A DNA stretch of 64,000 bases from G963668435 sp963668435 (lineage in GTDB: Bacteria; Latescibacterota; Latescibacteria; Latescibacterales; Latescibacteraceae). The position numbers and the translations under genes are program-made. Positions 36,171 through 44,288 of this stretch are shown in pieces. Under the pieces are notes generated by a model. It worked only from the letters and a program-made list of their open reading frames with translations. It made no database searches and was not told where the DNA came from. Position 1 is the stretch's first letter. Every line of letters starts with the position of its first letter. The stretch lies in NCBI GenBank assembly GCA_963668435.2, contig CAXXSC010000002.1:1-64000 (forward strand), read 5' to 3'.

Positions 36171-37637
36171 ATGAAATCCTATACAAACCGCAGGACTTTC
36201 ATTCAGCGGACAGGCACCGGTATCGCAGGGCTCGCTGCCGGTCTTACGTTGAATCGAGGGCGTTTGGAGGCGTCGAAGAAACCGAATATCCTTTTTATAG
36301 CTGTCGACGATCTCAGGCCGGAACTCGGCTGCTATGGACGCGGACAGATCAAGTCGCCGAATATCGACCGTCTTGCCGAAAACGGGGCCGTTTTCGAACG
36401 CGCCTACTGTCAGGTGCCGGTCTGTGGAGCGTCAAGGGCAAGTCTTCTCACCGGTGTCAGGCCGACACGCCATCGTTTCATCGACTATTACACGAAAGTC
36501 GACGATGATCTGCCGGGCGCGCTGACATTGCCCGGACATTTCAAGAACGGCGGCTGGCATACAGTATCGAACGGCAAGATATTTCATCATGGTAATGACT
36601 GCCTGACAAGCTGGAGCGAAACGCCCTGGCACCCGAAACCGAAACGCGGCTCGTGGCGGAACTACCAGCTCGAAGATAACCTCGCGATCGACGAGGAGGG
36701 CACCACGCGCGGCTCGGCTTATGAATGTGCCGATGTGCCGGATAATGCCTATTTCGACGGGATGATCTGTGACAAATCACTTAATGATATGCGCCGTCTT
36801 GCGAAAACGGGACAGCCGTTTTTCCTTGCCGCCGGTTTCATGAAACCGCATCTGCCGTTTAATGCGCCTAAAAAATACTGGGATATGTATCGTTTCGAGG
36901 ATATCGATCCGGCGAGTAACCCGTTCCGTCCACAGGGGGCTCCCGATGCCGCCATGCACAAGTTCGGGGAACTTCGCCGCTATTACGGTATCCCGGAGGA
37001 CGGCCCTCTGTCAGAGGAGCTTTCGCGAAAGCTTATTCACGGCTATTACGCCAGCGTTTCCTGTAGTGACGCGCAGATCGGGCGGCTTCTCGACGAGCTC
37101 GACAGTCTCGGTATCCGCGACAACACCATTGTTGTGCTCTGGGGTGACCACGGCTGGCAGCTTGGCGAGCACGGGCTCTGGTGCAAGCACTGCAATTTCG
37201 AGAACGCCCTTCATTCGCCGCTGATTGTATCCGCGCCGGGGTATGGACATGCTGTCAGGACAAATGCCCTTGTCGAGTTCGTGGATATCTACCCCACACT
37301 CTGCGATCTTGCGGGTCTTGAAACGCCGTCCCATCTCGAGGGCAAGAGCCTGCTGCCGCTGTTGGATAATCCGGACCGTGCATGGAAAAACGCCGCGTTC
37401 AGCCGTTATTACAATGGCGATTCGGTTAAAACGGACCGTTACCGCTACACAGAGTGGGTGAGGGAGAAAACCGAGCCGGGCGATCCGATGGAGCTGGAGC
37501 AGTATGCGCGGATGCTGTACGATCACAAGGTCGATCCCGCCGAAAACGTTAATATCGCCGAACGGCCGGAAAACGCCGAATTAGCCACCGGGCTGTCCAG
37601 ACTCCTCAAAGAGGGCTGGGAGCCGGTCAACCGATGA
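36171..37637 (+). CDS. Tat-exported sulfatase (iduronate-2-sulfatase-like)
   Basis: A 488-residue arylsulfatase-fold enzyme. The Tat signal NRRTFIQRTGTGIAGLAAG is at the N terminus. The formylglycine-forming Cys is Cys85 in VCGASRASLLTG, matching C-x-[PA]-S-R. Metal ligands come from VDDLRPELGCYG near the start and WGDHGWQLGEH near residue 325. NILFIAVDDL and FEDIDPASN-type spacing are like iduronate-2-sulfatases. The start at 36171 follows GAGGTG. The Cys must be matured by an FGE or anaerobic enzyme; the FGE-like lipoprotein at 50444 is not likely to be that one, as it is exported. Confidence 0.88.
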   Translation: MKSYTNRRTFIQRTGTGIAGLAAGLTLNRGRLEASKKPNILFIAVDDLRPELGCYGRGQIKSPNIDRLAENGAVFERAYCQVPVCGASRASLLTGVRPTRHRFIDYYTKVDDDLPGALTLPGHFKNGGWHTVSNGKIFHHGNDCLTSWSETPWHPKPKRGSWRNYQLEDNLAIDEEGTTRGSAYECADVPDNAYFDGMICDKSLNDMRRLAKTGQPFFLAAGFMKPHLPFNAPKKYWDMYRFEDIDPASNPFRPQGAPDAAMHKFGELRRYYGIPEDGPLSEELSRKLIHGYYASVSCSDAQIGRLLDELDSLGIRDNTIVVLWGDHGWQLGEHGLWCKHCNFENALHSPLIVSAPGYGHAVRTNALVEFVDIYPTLCDLAGLETPSHLEGKSLLPLLDNPDRAWKNAAFSRYYNGDSVKTDRYRYTEWVREKTEPGDPMELEQYARMLYDHKVDPAENVNIAERPENAELATGLSRLLKEGWEPVNR

Positions 37638-37664
37638 CATTTCTCTGGAGAATATCAGCTATAA

Positions 37665-40373
37665 ATGGATAAGAAAACAAAAGCTTCCAACAGCCTCTCG
37701 CCGGAAAAGATATACCGCAAAGTCGTGGCCGAACTGGAAACAGTCGAAAGTGACCAGCCGAAAGATACTACACCGTCCCGTTACCGCAGGCGGCTCAACT
37801 CGTTCAGGGAAGTGTTTACGGAAAACCGCGGCATTGTCGAGCGATTTTTCGATTCCGGCGGCAGTGGGAAAGAAAGCGCCCTCTTTTTGACTGCGCTCTC
37901 GGATGCGTTCGTTATCCATGCCTGCCAAAGTCATATCGATGACAGCTCCGGCCTTGCCCTTGTCGCTCTCGGCGGCTATGGGCGCAAAGAGCTCAATCCC
38001 GGTTCGGATATCGACATCCTCTGCATCGTTCCCGACAAGATGACGGCGGCCCGTGAGGGTGAGATCCACGGCATGATACAGTTTCTCTGGGACATGCATT
38101 TCGATGTGGGGCACTCAACACGGAGTATCTGTGACTGCCTCGCCGCCGCGGAGGAGGACAGCGATTTCGCAACGTCGCTTCTGGACGGCCGTTTCCTTCA
38201 TGGCGAGCGGGAATTATGGGAAACCCTTCAGGAGCAGTACCGTGACTGCCTCGACGGCGCATTCGGCCGTGAGCTCGCCCGTGGCAAGCTCGAGGAGCGA
38301 AAACAGCGTCTGGCCACTTTCCACAACACTGTCCAGATACAGGAGCCCAATATCAAGGAATGTCCCGGCGCTCTTCGCGATCTGCATGTTATCCGGTGGC
38401 TTGCTGTTCTGACCGGTTCCGGAGCGCTTGAAACTTTCATCGACAAGGGATTTATCACGGCGGCAGAGGCTGGACAACTCGAACAGGATATCGATTTTTT
38501 CCTGCGGATACGAAACGCACTGCATTTCCTTACCGGCAGGAAAAGTGACGTGCTCGATCACCTCGTTCTTCCCGAGGTGGCGGTCAAAGCGGGCTATCGC
38601 GGAAAGGGCAACCTTCCGGTCGAGTCACTGATGCACGATTATTACATGTGCGCCGGACGGGTGAAACGTATCTGCGACAGGATTGCGTCGAACGCGGGGG
38701 AGGAGGTCGACGGTGCCGTGAGCTGTGATTTCGTCTATGCGGGAGACGGTATCATGATCAGCGACACCGAGGCCGGAATACAGGGCGTGGACCGCGAACG
38801 TTTCATGCTGGAGCCGGCTCTTCTCATCAGGCTCTGCCGTGTCGCCGGGGAGCGCGGCCTGTCACTGACCGCCGAGATGTCGGCCCGTATCGAGGATTTC
38901 ATCGAGACAGCGCCTGACAGCCTTTTCCTTTCTGAGGAGGTGCAGGAAGCTTTTCGAGAGCTGTTCAACGCGAAAAACGGTATCGCCGCGACACTCCGTC
39001 TCATGCACGCCCACGGTATCCTGACACGGATCGTGCCGGAATTTGACGAGATAAGCTGGCATTACCAGTTCGATTTCTATCACACCTATACCACGGACGA
39101 GCATTCGATACGGGTGGTCGAGAATCTCGAAAAACTGGTCAATGGCGGGGACAGTTCCCTCGACTGGCTGACTGAGATTGCCGATGAGATCACCGCGAAA
39201 GCCGCACTCTACCTTGCCGGTTTTTTTCACGATATTGGCAAGAAAACAGGCCGCGGACATGCTAAAGAGGGCGAGAAAATGACCGCCCGAGCGCTCAAGC
39301 GGCTCAATTTCGACAGCCGTACGGTCAAGCTGGTGCGTTTCCTTGTCGCCGAACACCTTGTCATGAGCCATATCTCGCAGCGTCGGGATATCGATGACGA
39401 GGACACCGTACGCGATTTCATCGAAAAAGTGGGCAGCACCGGACGTTTGCGGCTTTTGACCCTTATCACGTTCGCCGATCTCATGGCCCTGTCGGAAAGC
39501 GCCATGACCGATTGGAAAAAATCTCTGCTGAGGAGCCTGTTCAACAAGGGGCTCATGATGATCGAAAAAGGTTTCGAGGCGCACGCCGCCGCTTCACTGA
39601 AACAGCGCTGGGACGCGGTCGCCGGATCGGGGAAAAATGGATTGTCACGCGAGCTGATCGCCGCGCATCTCGACCTTCTGCCGGAACAATATCTCAGGGT
39701 CAGCGATGCCGGGACTGTTCGCTCCCATATCGCCGGTGTGGAGAAAATGCGGAAGCGCGGCGCCTGGGCCTCATTCAGGAGCGGACGTGATTACAGCCTT
39801 CTTTCCGTGATCACGGCCGACTATTCACGCGCCCTTTCCGATATTTGCGGAACAATCACCGCCTCAGGTATCAATATCATCGGCGCCCGGATTTTCACCC
39901 GCGACGACGGGGTCATTATCGATACATTCCTGGTGACCGGCAGGGACGGTGAACCTGTTATCCGGCCTGAGATCCAGCGGGATTTCAAGCGGAACCTGAT
40001 CGAGGTTGTTGTCAACGGGACCGATGTCGCCGGTCTCATCAGCGACTACCACCGTCGTTGGCGGCGCGTGAAAAAAGCCGTGGTCTATTCTCCTCCGCGT
40101 GTCAGGATCCACAATGACATTTCCTCCAACTATACGGTGGTCGATATTTTCGCCATCGACTACGCCGGCCTTCTCTATGATATCACGAGCGTGTTTGCCA
40201 GCCTCGATATCGATATTCATACCGCGAAGATCGGCACCGATGAGGACCAGGTGGCCGACGCATTCTATATTAAAAGCTCCGGGGGTGGCAAGATAGCGGA
40301 CAGCGCGGTCCTCGACAAAATGAGACGCCTTATCATCAAGCGGCTTTCAGGGGCGGTTTCCGAGCGCATGTAG
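37665..40373 (+). CDS. glnD: [Protein-PII] uridylyltransferase/uridylyl-removing enzyme
   Basis: A 902-residue nitrogen sensor that adds UMP to PII proteins when nitrogen is low and removes it when glutamine is high. The nucleotidyltransferase motif GGYGRKELNPGSDIDILC has the catalytic Asp115 and Asp117. The HD hydrolase domain shows FFHDIGKKTGRGHAKEG with His522-Asp523. Two ACT domains near the C terminus (about 705-775 and 820-890) bind glutamine. Length is normal. It begins 27 bases after the sulfatase stop with only a weak site upstream (CTGGAG). glnB and glnA are not in the window. Confidence 0.95.
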   Translation: MDKKTKASNSLSPEKIYRKVVAELETVESDQPKDTTPSRYRRRLNSFREVFTENRGIVERFFDSGGSGKESALFLTALSDAFVIHACQSHIDDSSGLALVALGGYGRKELNPGSDIDILCIVPDKMTAAREGEIHGMIQFLWDMHFDVGHSTRSICDCLAAAEEDSDFATSLLDGRFLHGERELWETLQEQYRDCLDGAFGRELARGKLEERKQRLATFHNTVQIQEPNIKECPGALRDLHVIRWLAVLTGSGALETFIDKGFITAAEAGQLEQDIDFFLRIRNALHFLTGRKSDVLDHLVLPEVAVKAGYRGKGNLPVESLMHDYYMCAGRVKRICDRIASNAGEEVDGAVSCDFVYAGDGIMISDTEAGIQGVDRERFMLEPALLIRLCRVAGERGLSLTAEMSARIEDFIETAPDSLFLSEEVQEAFRELFNAKNGIAATLRLMHAHGILTRIVPEFDEISWHYQFDFYHTYTTDEHSIRVVENLEKLVNGGDSSLDWLTEIADEITAKAALYLAGFFHDIGKKTGRGHAKEGEKMTARALKRLNFDSRTVKLVRFLVAEHLVMSHISQRRDIDDEDTVRDFIEKVGSTGRLRLLTLITFADLMALSESAMTDWKKSLLRSLFNKGLMMIEKGFEAHAAASLKQRWDAVAGSGKNGLSRELIAAHLDLLPEQYLRVSDAGTVRSHIAGVEKMRKRGAWASFRSGRDYSLLSVITADYSRALSDICGTITASGINIIGARIFTRDDGVIIDTFLVTGRDGEPVIRPEIQRDFKRNLIEVVVNGTDVAGLISDYHRRWRRVKKAVVYSPPRVRIHNDISSNYTVVDIFAIDYAGLLYDITSVFASLDIDIHTAKIGTDEDQVADAFYIKSSGGGKIADSAVLDKMRRLIIKRLSGAVSERM

Positions 40374-40402
40374 TTTTTCTTTTCAGCAGACTTTTTCCAT
40401 AA

Positions 40403-40431
40403 GGCTCCCGGGTATGCCCCGGGAGCTTTTT
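40403..40431 (+). terminator. Terminator after glnD
   Basis: GCTCCCGGG (40404-40412) pairs with CCCGGGAGC (40418-40426) and is followed by five T. Confidence 0.9.
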
Positions 40432-40488
40432 GTTTCACCATTCCCATGATCATACTTTTAAATACCTGTGGCGAAACGGAGACAGAAA

Positions 40489-40552
40489 CGGCAGAAATGG
40501 CCTGCCGAAAAAGACTGCAGATACTGCCATAATGGCAGTTGTGGTCTGCCAT
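40489..40552. promoter_or_regulatory. Palindromic upstream activator-type sites for hsp20
   Basis: Three sites sharing CTGCC/GGCAG are stacked here: CGGCAG-N7-CTGCCG (40489-40507), the perfect 17-base palindrome ACTGCCATAATGGCAGT (40523-40539), and a half-site CTGCCAT (40546-40552). They lie 111-174 bases before the start site implied by the sigma-54 promoter at 40637, the usual place for an enhancer-binding protein. Which activator binds is unknown. Confidence 0.6.
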
Positions 40553-40636
40553 GCTGAAAATGCGCTTTTTTGGGTATTTTGATTGTTATTGTTTATGTTG
40601 ATATAATACAACGATATAAGTCTAGTAGATATTTTT

Positions 40637-40651
40637 TGGCACGGGACTTGC
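40637..40651 (+). promoter_or_regulatory. Sigma-54 promoter of the hsp20 pair
   Basis: TGGCACGGGACTTGC at 40637-40651. GG at 40638-40639 and GC at 40650-40651 are exactly 12 apart as in -24/-12 promoters, and the sequence fits TGGCACG-N4-TTGC without mismatch. The predicted start is near 40663, giving a leader of about 39 bases before the ATG at 40702. It needs RpoN and an ATP-dependent activator, neither of which lies in the window. Confidence 0.8.
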
Positions 40652-40701
40652 GTTCTACAATGGCGAACACGAAACAGAAACTTTTACAGGAGGTAGTTGA
40701 C

Positions 40702-41085
40702 ATGACGTACGTAAAATATTTCCCGCAGACAAGAGTTCGCCAGACCGCAGCAAAGAACAACACGTTCAATCCCCCGGTCGATATTGTTGAGTCCGCTGAG
40801 GACTACCAGATCGATTTCGATCTTCCCGGTTTCACGAAAGAGGATGTTACCGTAACGGTGAAGGAAGGTGTGCTGGAGGTCGCAGGTGAGCGCAAGAACG
40901 ATCGCGAATATGATGAAAAGCTTTACCACTATTTCGAGCGCAGAACAGGATCGTTCAACCGTACATTCAAGCTTCCCGAGTTTGCGGACGGTGAGGCAGT
41001 CGGGGCCGGTTTCGAGAATGGTGTCCTGACGGTGACGATCCCGAAGAAGGAAGCTGCAAAGCCCTATACTGTCAAGATCAAGTGA
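40702..41085 (+). CDS. Small heat-shock protein (Hsp20/alpha-crystallin)
   Basis: A 127-residue ATP-independent holdase chaperone. The start at 40702 follows CAGGAGG by 8 bases; upstream in-frame codons belong to the promoter region. The alpha-crystallin domain runs from about residue 25, with the FDLPGFTKEDVTVTVKEGVLEVAGERK stretch broken here as FDLPGFTKEDV and VLEVAGERK, and the end signature GAGFENGVLTVTIPKK. It is the first of two tandem Hsp20 genes behind a sigma-54 promoter, which is an uncommon control for this family. Confidence 0.93.
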   Translation: MTYVKYFPQTRVRQTAAKNNTFNPPVDIVESAEDYQIDFDLPGFTKEDVTVTVKEGVLEVAGERKNDREYDEKLYHYFERRTGSFNRTFKLPEFADGEAVGAGFENGVLTVTIPKKEAAKPYTVKIK

Positions 41086-41182
41086 TCTGCACCGGAAAAG
41101 AAACAAAGAAAATAATACCGCGCTGCTAATGACGCGGAAGATATAAGGTTAAAACGTCAAACAACAAAAAAGGAGGTACATT

Positions 41183-41623
41183 ATGGTACCCGCAATCTGG
41201 AGAAACAGAGCGAATCTTGCGGCTCCGGCTTTCGACGACCTCTTTGACAGCCTCTTCTACGACTGGCCGGGCAGGAACCGCGGTGAAAAGGGGGGCTGGA
41301 GTCCGAGAGTCGATGTTCACGAGAACGAAAAAGAGGTGTGGCTTGACATCGACCTTCCCGGAATCGACAAGAAAGACATCAAGGTCGAGGTAAAGAACAA
41401 CACTCTCACCGTCTCCGGTGAGCGTAAGGAGGAAAAGGAGCAAAAGGACACGCAGTGCTTCCGCTCGGAACGTCACTACGGACGATTCGAGAGAAGTTTC
41501 AGCCTCCCCGATACGCTCGATTCCGACAAGGTCGACGCCCAGTACAAGAACGGTGTTCTGACCCTCAAGGTACCGAAATCGGAGAAGGCTATTCCGAAAG
41601 AGATACAGGTTTCAGTTAAATAA
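41183..41623 (+). CDS. Small heat-shock protein (Hsp20), second copy
   Basis: A 146-residue Hsp20. The alpha-crystallin core has DIDLPGIDKKDIKVEVKNNT, LTVSGERKEEKE, RSFSLPDTLDSDKVDAQYK and the NGVLTLKVPKSE tail. AAGGAGG lies at a good distance before the ATG. It follows the first copy by 97 bases with no terminator between, so it is likely carried on the sigma-54 transcript. The two proteins differ enough (different N termini and loops) to have distinct clients or to form mixed oligomers. Confidence 0.95.
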   Translation: MVPAIWRNRANLAAPAFDDLFDSLFYDWPGRNRGEKGGWSPRVDVHENEKEVWLDIDLPGIDKKDIKVEVKNNTLTVSGERKEEKEQKDTQCFRSERHYGRFERSFSLPDTLDSDKVDAQYKNGVLTLKVPKSEKAIPKEIQVSVK

Positions 41624-41662
41624 GCGGTAACAGTTATACCCTTTCTCAATCAATCGTGCGCA

Positions 41663-41695
41663 GACCGGCCGGAAATACCGGCCGGTCGTTTTTTT
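41663..41695 (+). terminator. Terminator after the hsp20 pair
   Basis: GACCGGCCGG (41663-41672) pairs with CCGGCCGGTC (41678-41687), loop AAATA, followed by a run of T to 41695. Confidence 0.95.
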
Positions 41696-41820
41696 ATCAG
41701 GCCTTTTTTATCCGTTTAAGACTTATATGAAAAAAATACTTTTCCGGCGGCTGTTTTTTTTTCATTTTATGGTTCTGAGAATGGGCTAAAATATTACCAT
41801 CTGTATCCGGAGGTCATATC

Positions 41821-42249
41821 GTGTCGCATCGAATAATAGCTTTTATTGCTGTTCTCTTTGTCTTTCTGAAAATCGGCTTTGCAGGTGCTGAACCGATCAA
41901 GGTTGTTCTTGTGCCTGAACACGGGCAGGTCATTTTCCTTAATGTCGACAGCGGGGCTACGGTGAAAGATCTCAAGGATGTGCTGTTCAATGTGACGCAG
42001 TCTTTGCCGGGATCGCAGAAATTCATTAAGGACGGTGTCGAGCTCAAGGACGATGTGGCGATAGCAAAATACAATATCGCTGATGGCGACTCAATCAATA
42101 TGATCCGTGTTGCGATCGATGGCACGGTAAAAAAGTCGGGCGGTATGAAGGTTGCGCTGATTGTTATAATTGCGATACTGGCTGTTATCGGTATTGCCAT
42201 GTTTTTCCCGAAAGAAAAAAATCCGTTTGCCGAATACGAGGAAAAATAG
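41821..42249 (+). CDS. Exported, membrane-anchored ubiquitin-fold protein
   Basis: A 142-residue protein starting at GTG, with GGAGGT 7 bases upstream. Residues 1-23 are a signal peptide. Residues 26-98 read as a ubiquitin-like beta-grasp domain: an IKVVLVPEHGQVIFLNV hairpin, ATVKDLKDVLF as the helix, SLPGSQKFIKDGVELKDD in the place of ubiquitin's P-x-x-Q-x-L-x-x-x-G-x-x-L-x-D, and IAKYNIADGDSINMIRV, matching ubiquitin's L-x-x-Y-N-I-x-x-x-x-x-I/L. Residues 109-129 are a membrane helix, so the domain faces the periplasm with a short cytoplasmic tail (KEKNPFAEYEEK). There is no C-terminal Gly-Gly, so conjugation like true ubiquitin is unlikely. YukD/EsaB-type proteins of type VII secretion share this fold, but are cytosolic. 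Fold assignment is by eye. Confidence 0.65.
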   Translation: MSHRIIAFIAVLFVFLKIGFAGAEPIKVVLVPEHGQVIFLNVDSGATVKDLKDVLFNVTQSLPGSQKFIKDGVELKDDVAIAKYNIADGDSINMIRVAIDGTVKKSGGMKVALIVIIAILAVIGIAMFFPKEKNPFAEYEEK

Positions 42250-42612
42250 CGCTTACCCCGTAAATTCATGTGATAGACTTATTTTATATGCCGCGGTCAG
42301 AACTGGCTGCGGCATTGTCATTTCTGATGGTTGCGATTGTTTTCAGCGTGCTCCTGCGTTTGTATTCTCCGTGCCTTCCACTTTCTCTGAAATCCTTTTC
42401 CCCGGCAGTAATCCGCCAGCCTCTCATTTTCTGGTAATTAAAAGAATTTCCTCTGGTTTCCATTCGACGGTCAGTTTCCTTGTGTTTCGGTATTACGAAA
42501 TGCTTTTGCTGACAGTCTACGCGGCGGACAGAATAAAAAAACCGCGGGAGAGAGCGCGAGGCTGCGCACCCTTCCGCGGCACGTGGGTTTGGATAGGGAT
42601 AGTGGGGAGGGA
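42250..42612. other. Intergenic region with minus-strand terminator
   Basis: No gene is convincing. Two CCGCGG blocks at 42542-42547 and 42574-42579, with an A-run on the left (42535-42541), form a stem that ends in T read leftward, suggesting the terminator of the gene at 42613. Confidence 0.5.
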
Positions 42613-44061
42613 TTATTTCATTAATGTCATTTTTCCTGTATTGATACCGTTTTCAGTGGTCATTTTGTAAATATAGATGCCTGCTGCGCGTTCGGACGCG
42701 TTCCAGACCACTGTATGCATTCCCGCTGACTGGTGTTCGTTGACCAGTGTTGTTATGTACTGGCCACCGGGGCTGTAAATCTCGATTTTGACATCGGCCG
42801 CTTTGCCAAGGCTGTAATCGATACTGGTCGACGGGTTGAACGGGTTCGGATAGTTCTGTTTGAGCGAATAAACGTCTGGTGTTTCCTCGGCCGAGGCCAA
42901 TTTTCCGGCGGCCTCGATATTCTCTGCCCCGGTGCTTGCCTCTTCACCCGCAGTTTCGTCATCAAGTGCGGCGAGTACGGCTTTCTGTTCCTCGGTGAGG
43001 ACACTCATGAGTGCCTCTTTACGGTCGCTGTCTTTCGGCATTGCCCGCAGGGTCTCAAATTGTTCCTCGGTGAGCGGGCAACTGGCCTCTTTGAGTGCTC
43101 CGAACGGCCCGCCGCCGGGTCCTCTGCCGTGATGGCCTCTGCCTTTGGGACGTGCCGCCCTGAGCGCTTCGTTTTGTTCTTCGCTGAGGATTTCTGCAAT
43201 CTGCTCGCGTGTTTCCGGACCGGCCTCCAGCGCCTCGATTTCCGACAGCTGGCTGTCACTCAATGGCACTCCTGCCTTTTCGAGGATTGCAGCAAGCATC
43301 TCATTATGTTTCGCACGTCTTTCTTCGGCAACTTTTTCCAGTGCCGCAGCCTGTTCGGTGGTGAGAATTGCCTCAACCTGCTCGCGTGCCTCCGGGTCGC
43401 GCCCAACATCTTCAAGAGCGCTGATCTGATCCTCGGTCAATGGTACACCTGCCTCGTCGAGAACATGTGACAGCATGCGTGTATGGTTCATGCGCGGCCG
43501 GGCTCCTCTGCCATTGCCTCTCTGACGGCCTCCTGCGTTTTTCCGCAGTGCCTGAAGTGCTTCCTCCTGCTCGTCGCTGAGTATCTCTGCGATTTTTTCG
43601 CGCATGCCTTTGCCGGGTTCAATTGTCTCGAGTGCGCTGATCTGGTCTTCGCTCAGCGGCTCACCGGCCTCGTCAAGCACAGCCTGCATACGTTCAACCG
43701 GGTTGCCGCCAGGTCCTCCGGACCCGCGATCTGCATGGGCCTCTTCGAGTGCCGCTTTCTGGTCGTCGCTGAGGATTTCTGTGACTTTATCGTGCATCTC
43801 GGCCCTGGTAAGTTTCTCTTCGGCGAGTACCTCGATCTGAGATATTTGCGCATCGCTCAGCGGGTATTCCGCCTCTTCGAGCACCCTGACGAGGAAATCG
43901 CCGGGCGATCGTTTGCCGTGACGTGCCTGTTCGGACCGCTGTCCGCTGCCGCCGCGACCGGCTCCCATATTGTTGTTGCCGTTCCGTGCGCCTGCCATAT
44001 CCGGCACTGCTGCCACGGAAATAATTAAAAGTGTGTATAAAACTGTCTGTCGAGCTTTCAT
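42613..44061 (-). CDS. Exported five-repeat LTxxQ-like protein with sorting tail
   Basis: A 482-residue protein with a signal peptide (1-25). Residues ~50-390 hold five copies of a ~60-residue repeat built on PL[ST][ED]xQISxLE, a spacer, and REQIAEIL[ST]xEQxxAL; they resemble the L-T-x-x-Q motif helices of Spy/CpxP-like periplasmic proteins. Between copies are Gly/Arg-rich linkers. The last ~85 residues, from QNYPNPFNPSTSIDYSL to TGKMTLMK, are a FlgD-like sorting module, so it is probably delivered to the surface. GAGAGGGAG precedes the ATG. A metal- or misfolding-related role is only an analogy. Confidence 0.7.
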   Translation of the reverse strand: MKARQTVLYTLLIISVAAVPDMAGARNGNNNMGAGRGGSGQRSEQARHGKRSPGDFLVRVLEEAEYPLSDAQISQIEVLAEEKLTRAEMHDKVTEILSDDQKAALEEAHADRGSGGPGGNPVERMQAVLDEAGEPLSEDQISALETIEPGKGMREKIAEILSDEQEEALQALRKNAGGRQRGNGRGARPRMNHTRMLSHVLDEAGVPLTEDQISALEDVGRDPEAREQVEAILTTEQAAALEKVAEERRAKHNEMLAAILEKAGVPLSDSQLSEIEALEAGPETREQIAEILSEEQNEALRAARPKGRGHHGRGPGGGPFGALKEASCPLTEEQFETLRAMPKDSDRKEALMSVLTEEQKAVLAALDDETAGEEASTGAENIEAAGKLASAEETPDVYSLKQNYPNPFNPSTSIDYSLGKAADVKIEIYSPGGQYITTLVNEHQSAGMHTVVWNASERAAGIYIYKMTTENGINTGKMTLMK

Positions 44062-44195
44062 TTTTGTCTCCCTCTCGAATGTTGGACGTTTAAAAACCTG
44101 GCTGGGTTCACTAGAGTTTTAGCGAAATTCCGTTTTGCCGCTTTCACCCATTTTGACTGCTGGTTGGGAAAGAACGTTTAAGAGAAAGCGCGTTG

Positions 44196-44245
44196 AAAAA
44201 AACAGTCGCCATAACATTCTGTTATTATGGATATTGCGGACTGTT
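44196..44245 (-). terminator. Terminator of the phosphatase-like gene
   Basis: Nested stems AACAGTC (44201-44207)/GACTGTT (44239-44245) and CCATAA (44209-44214)/TTATGG (44225-44230). Read leftward the outer stem runs into six T (44201-44196). Confidence 0.6.
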
Positions 44246-44288
44246 AATTTTTGTTAACGTGGCAAATGTGATGAGGAGGTAGCTTGAA

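Noticed and set aside
41821..42249. True ubiquitin-type conjugation tag
   Set aside because: No C-terminal Gly-Gly; the chain continues into a membrane helix, so only the fold is claimed.
42733..44028. Plus-strand frames with Phe/Leu-rich translations opposite the repeat protein
   Set aside because: Antisense shadows of the five-repeat gene, which has a signal peptide and sorting tail.
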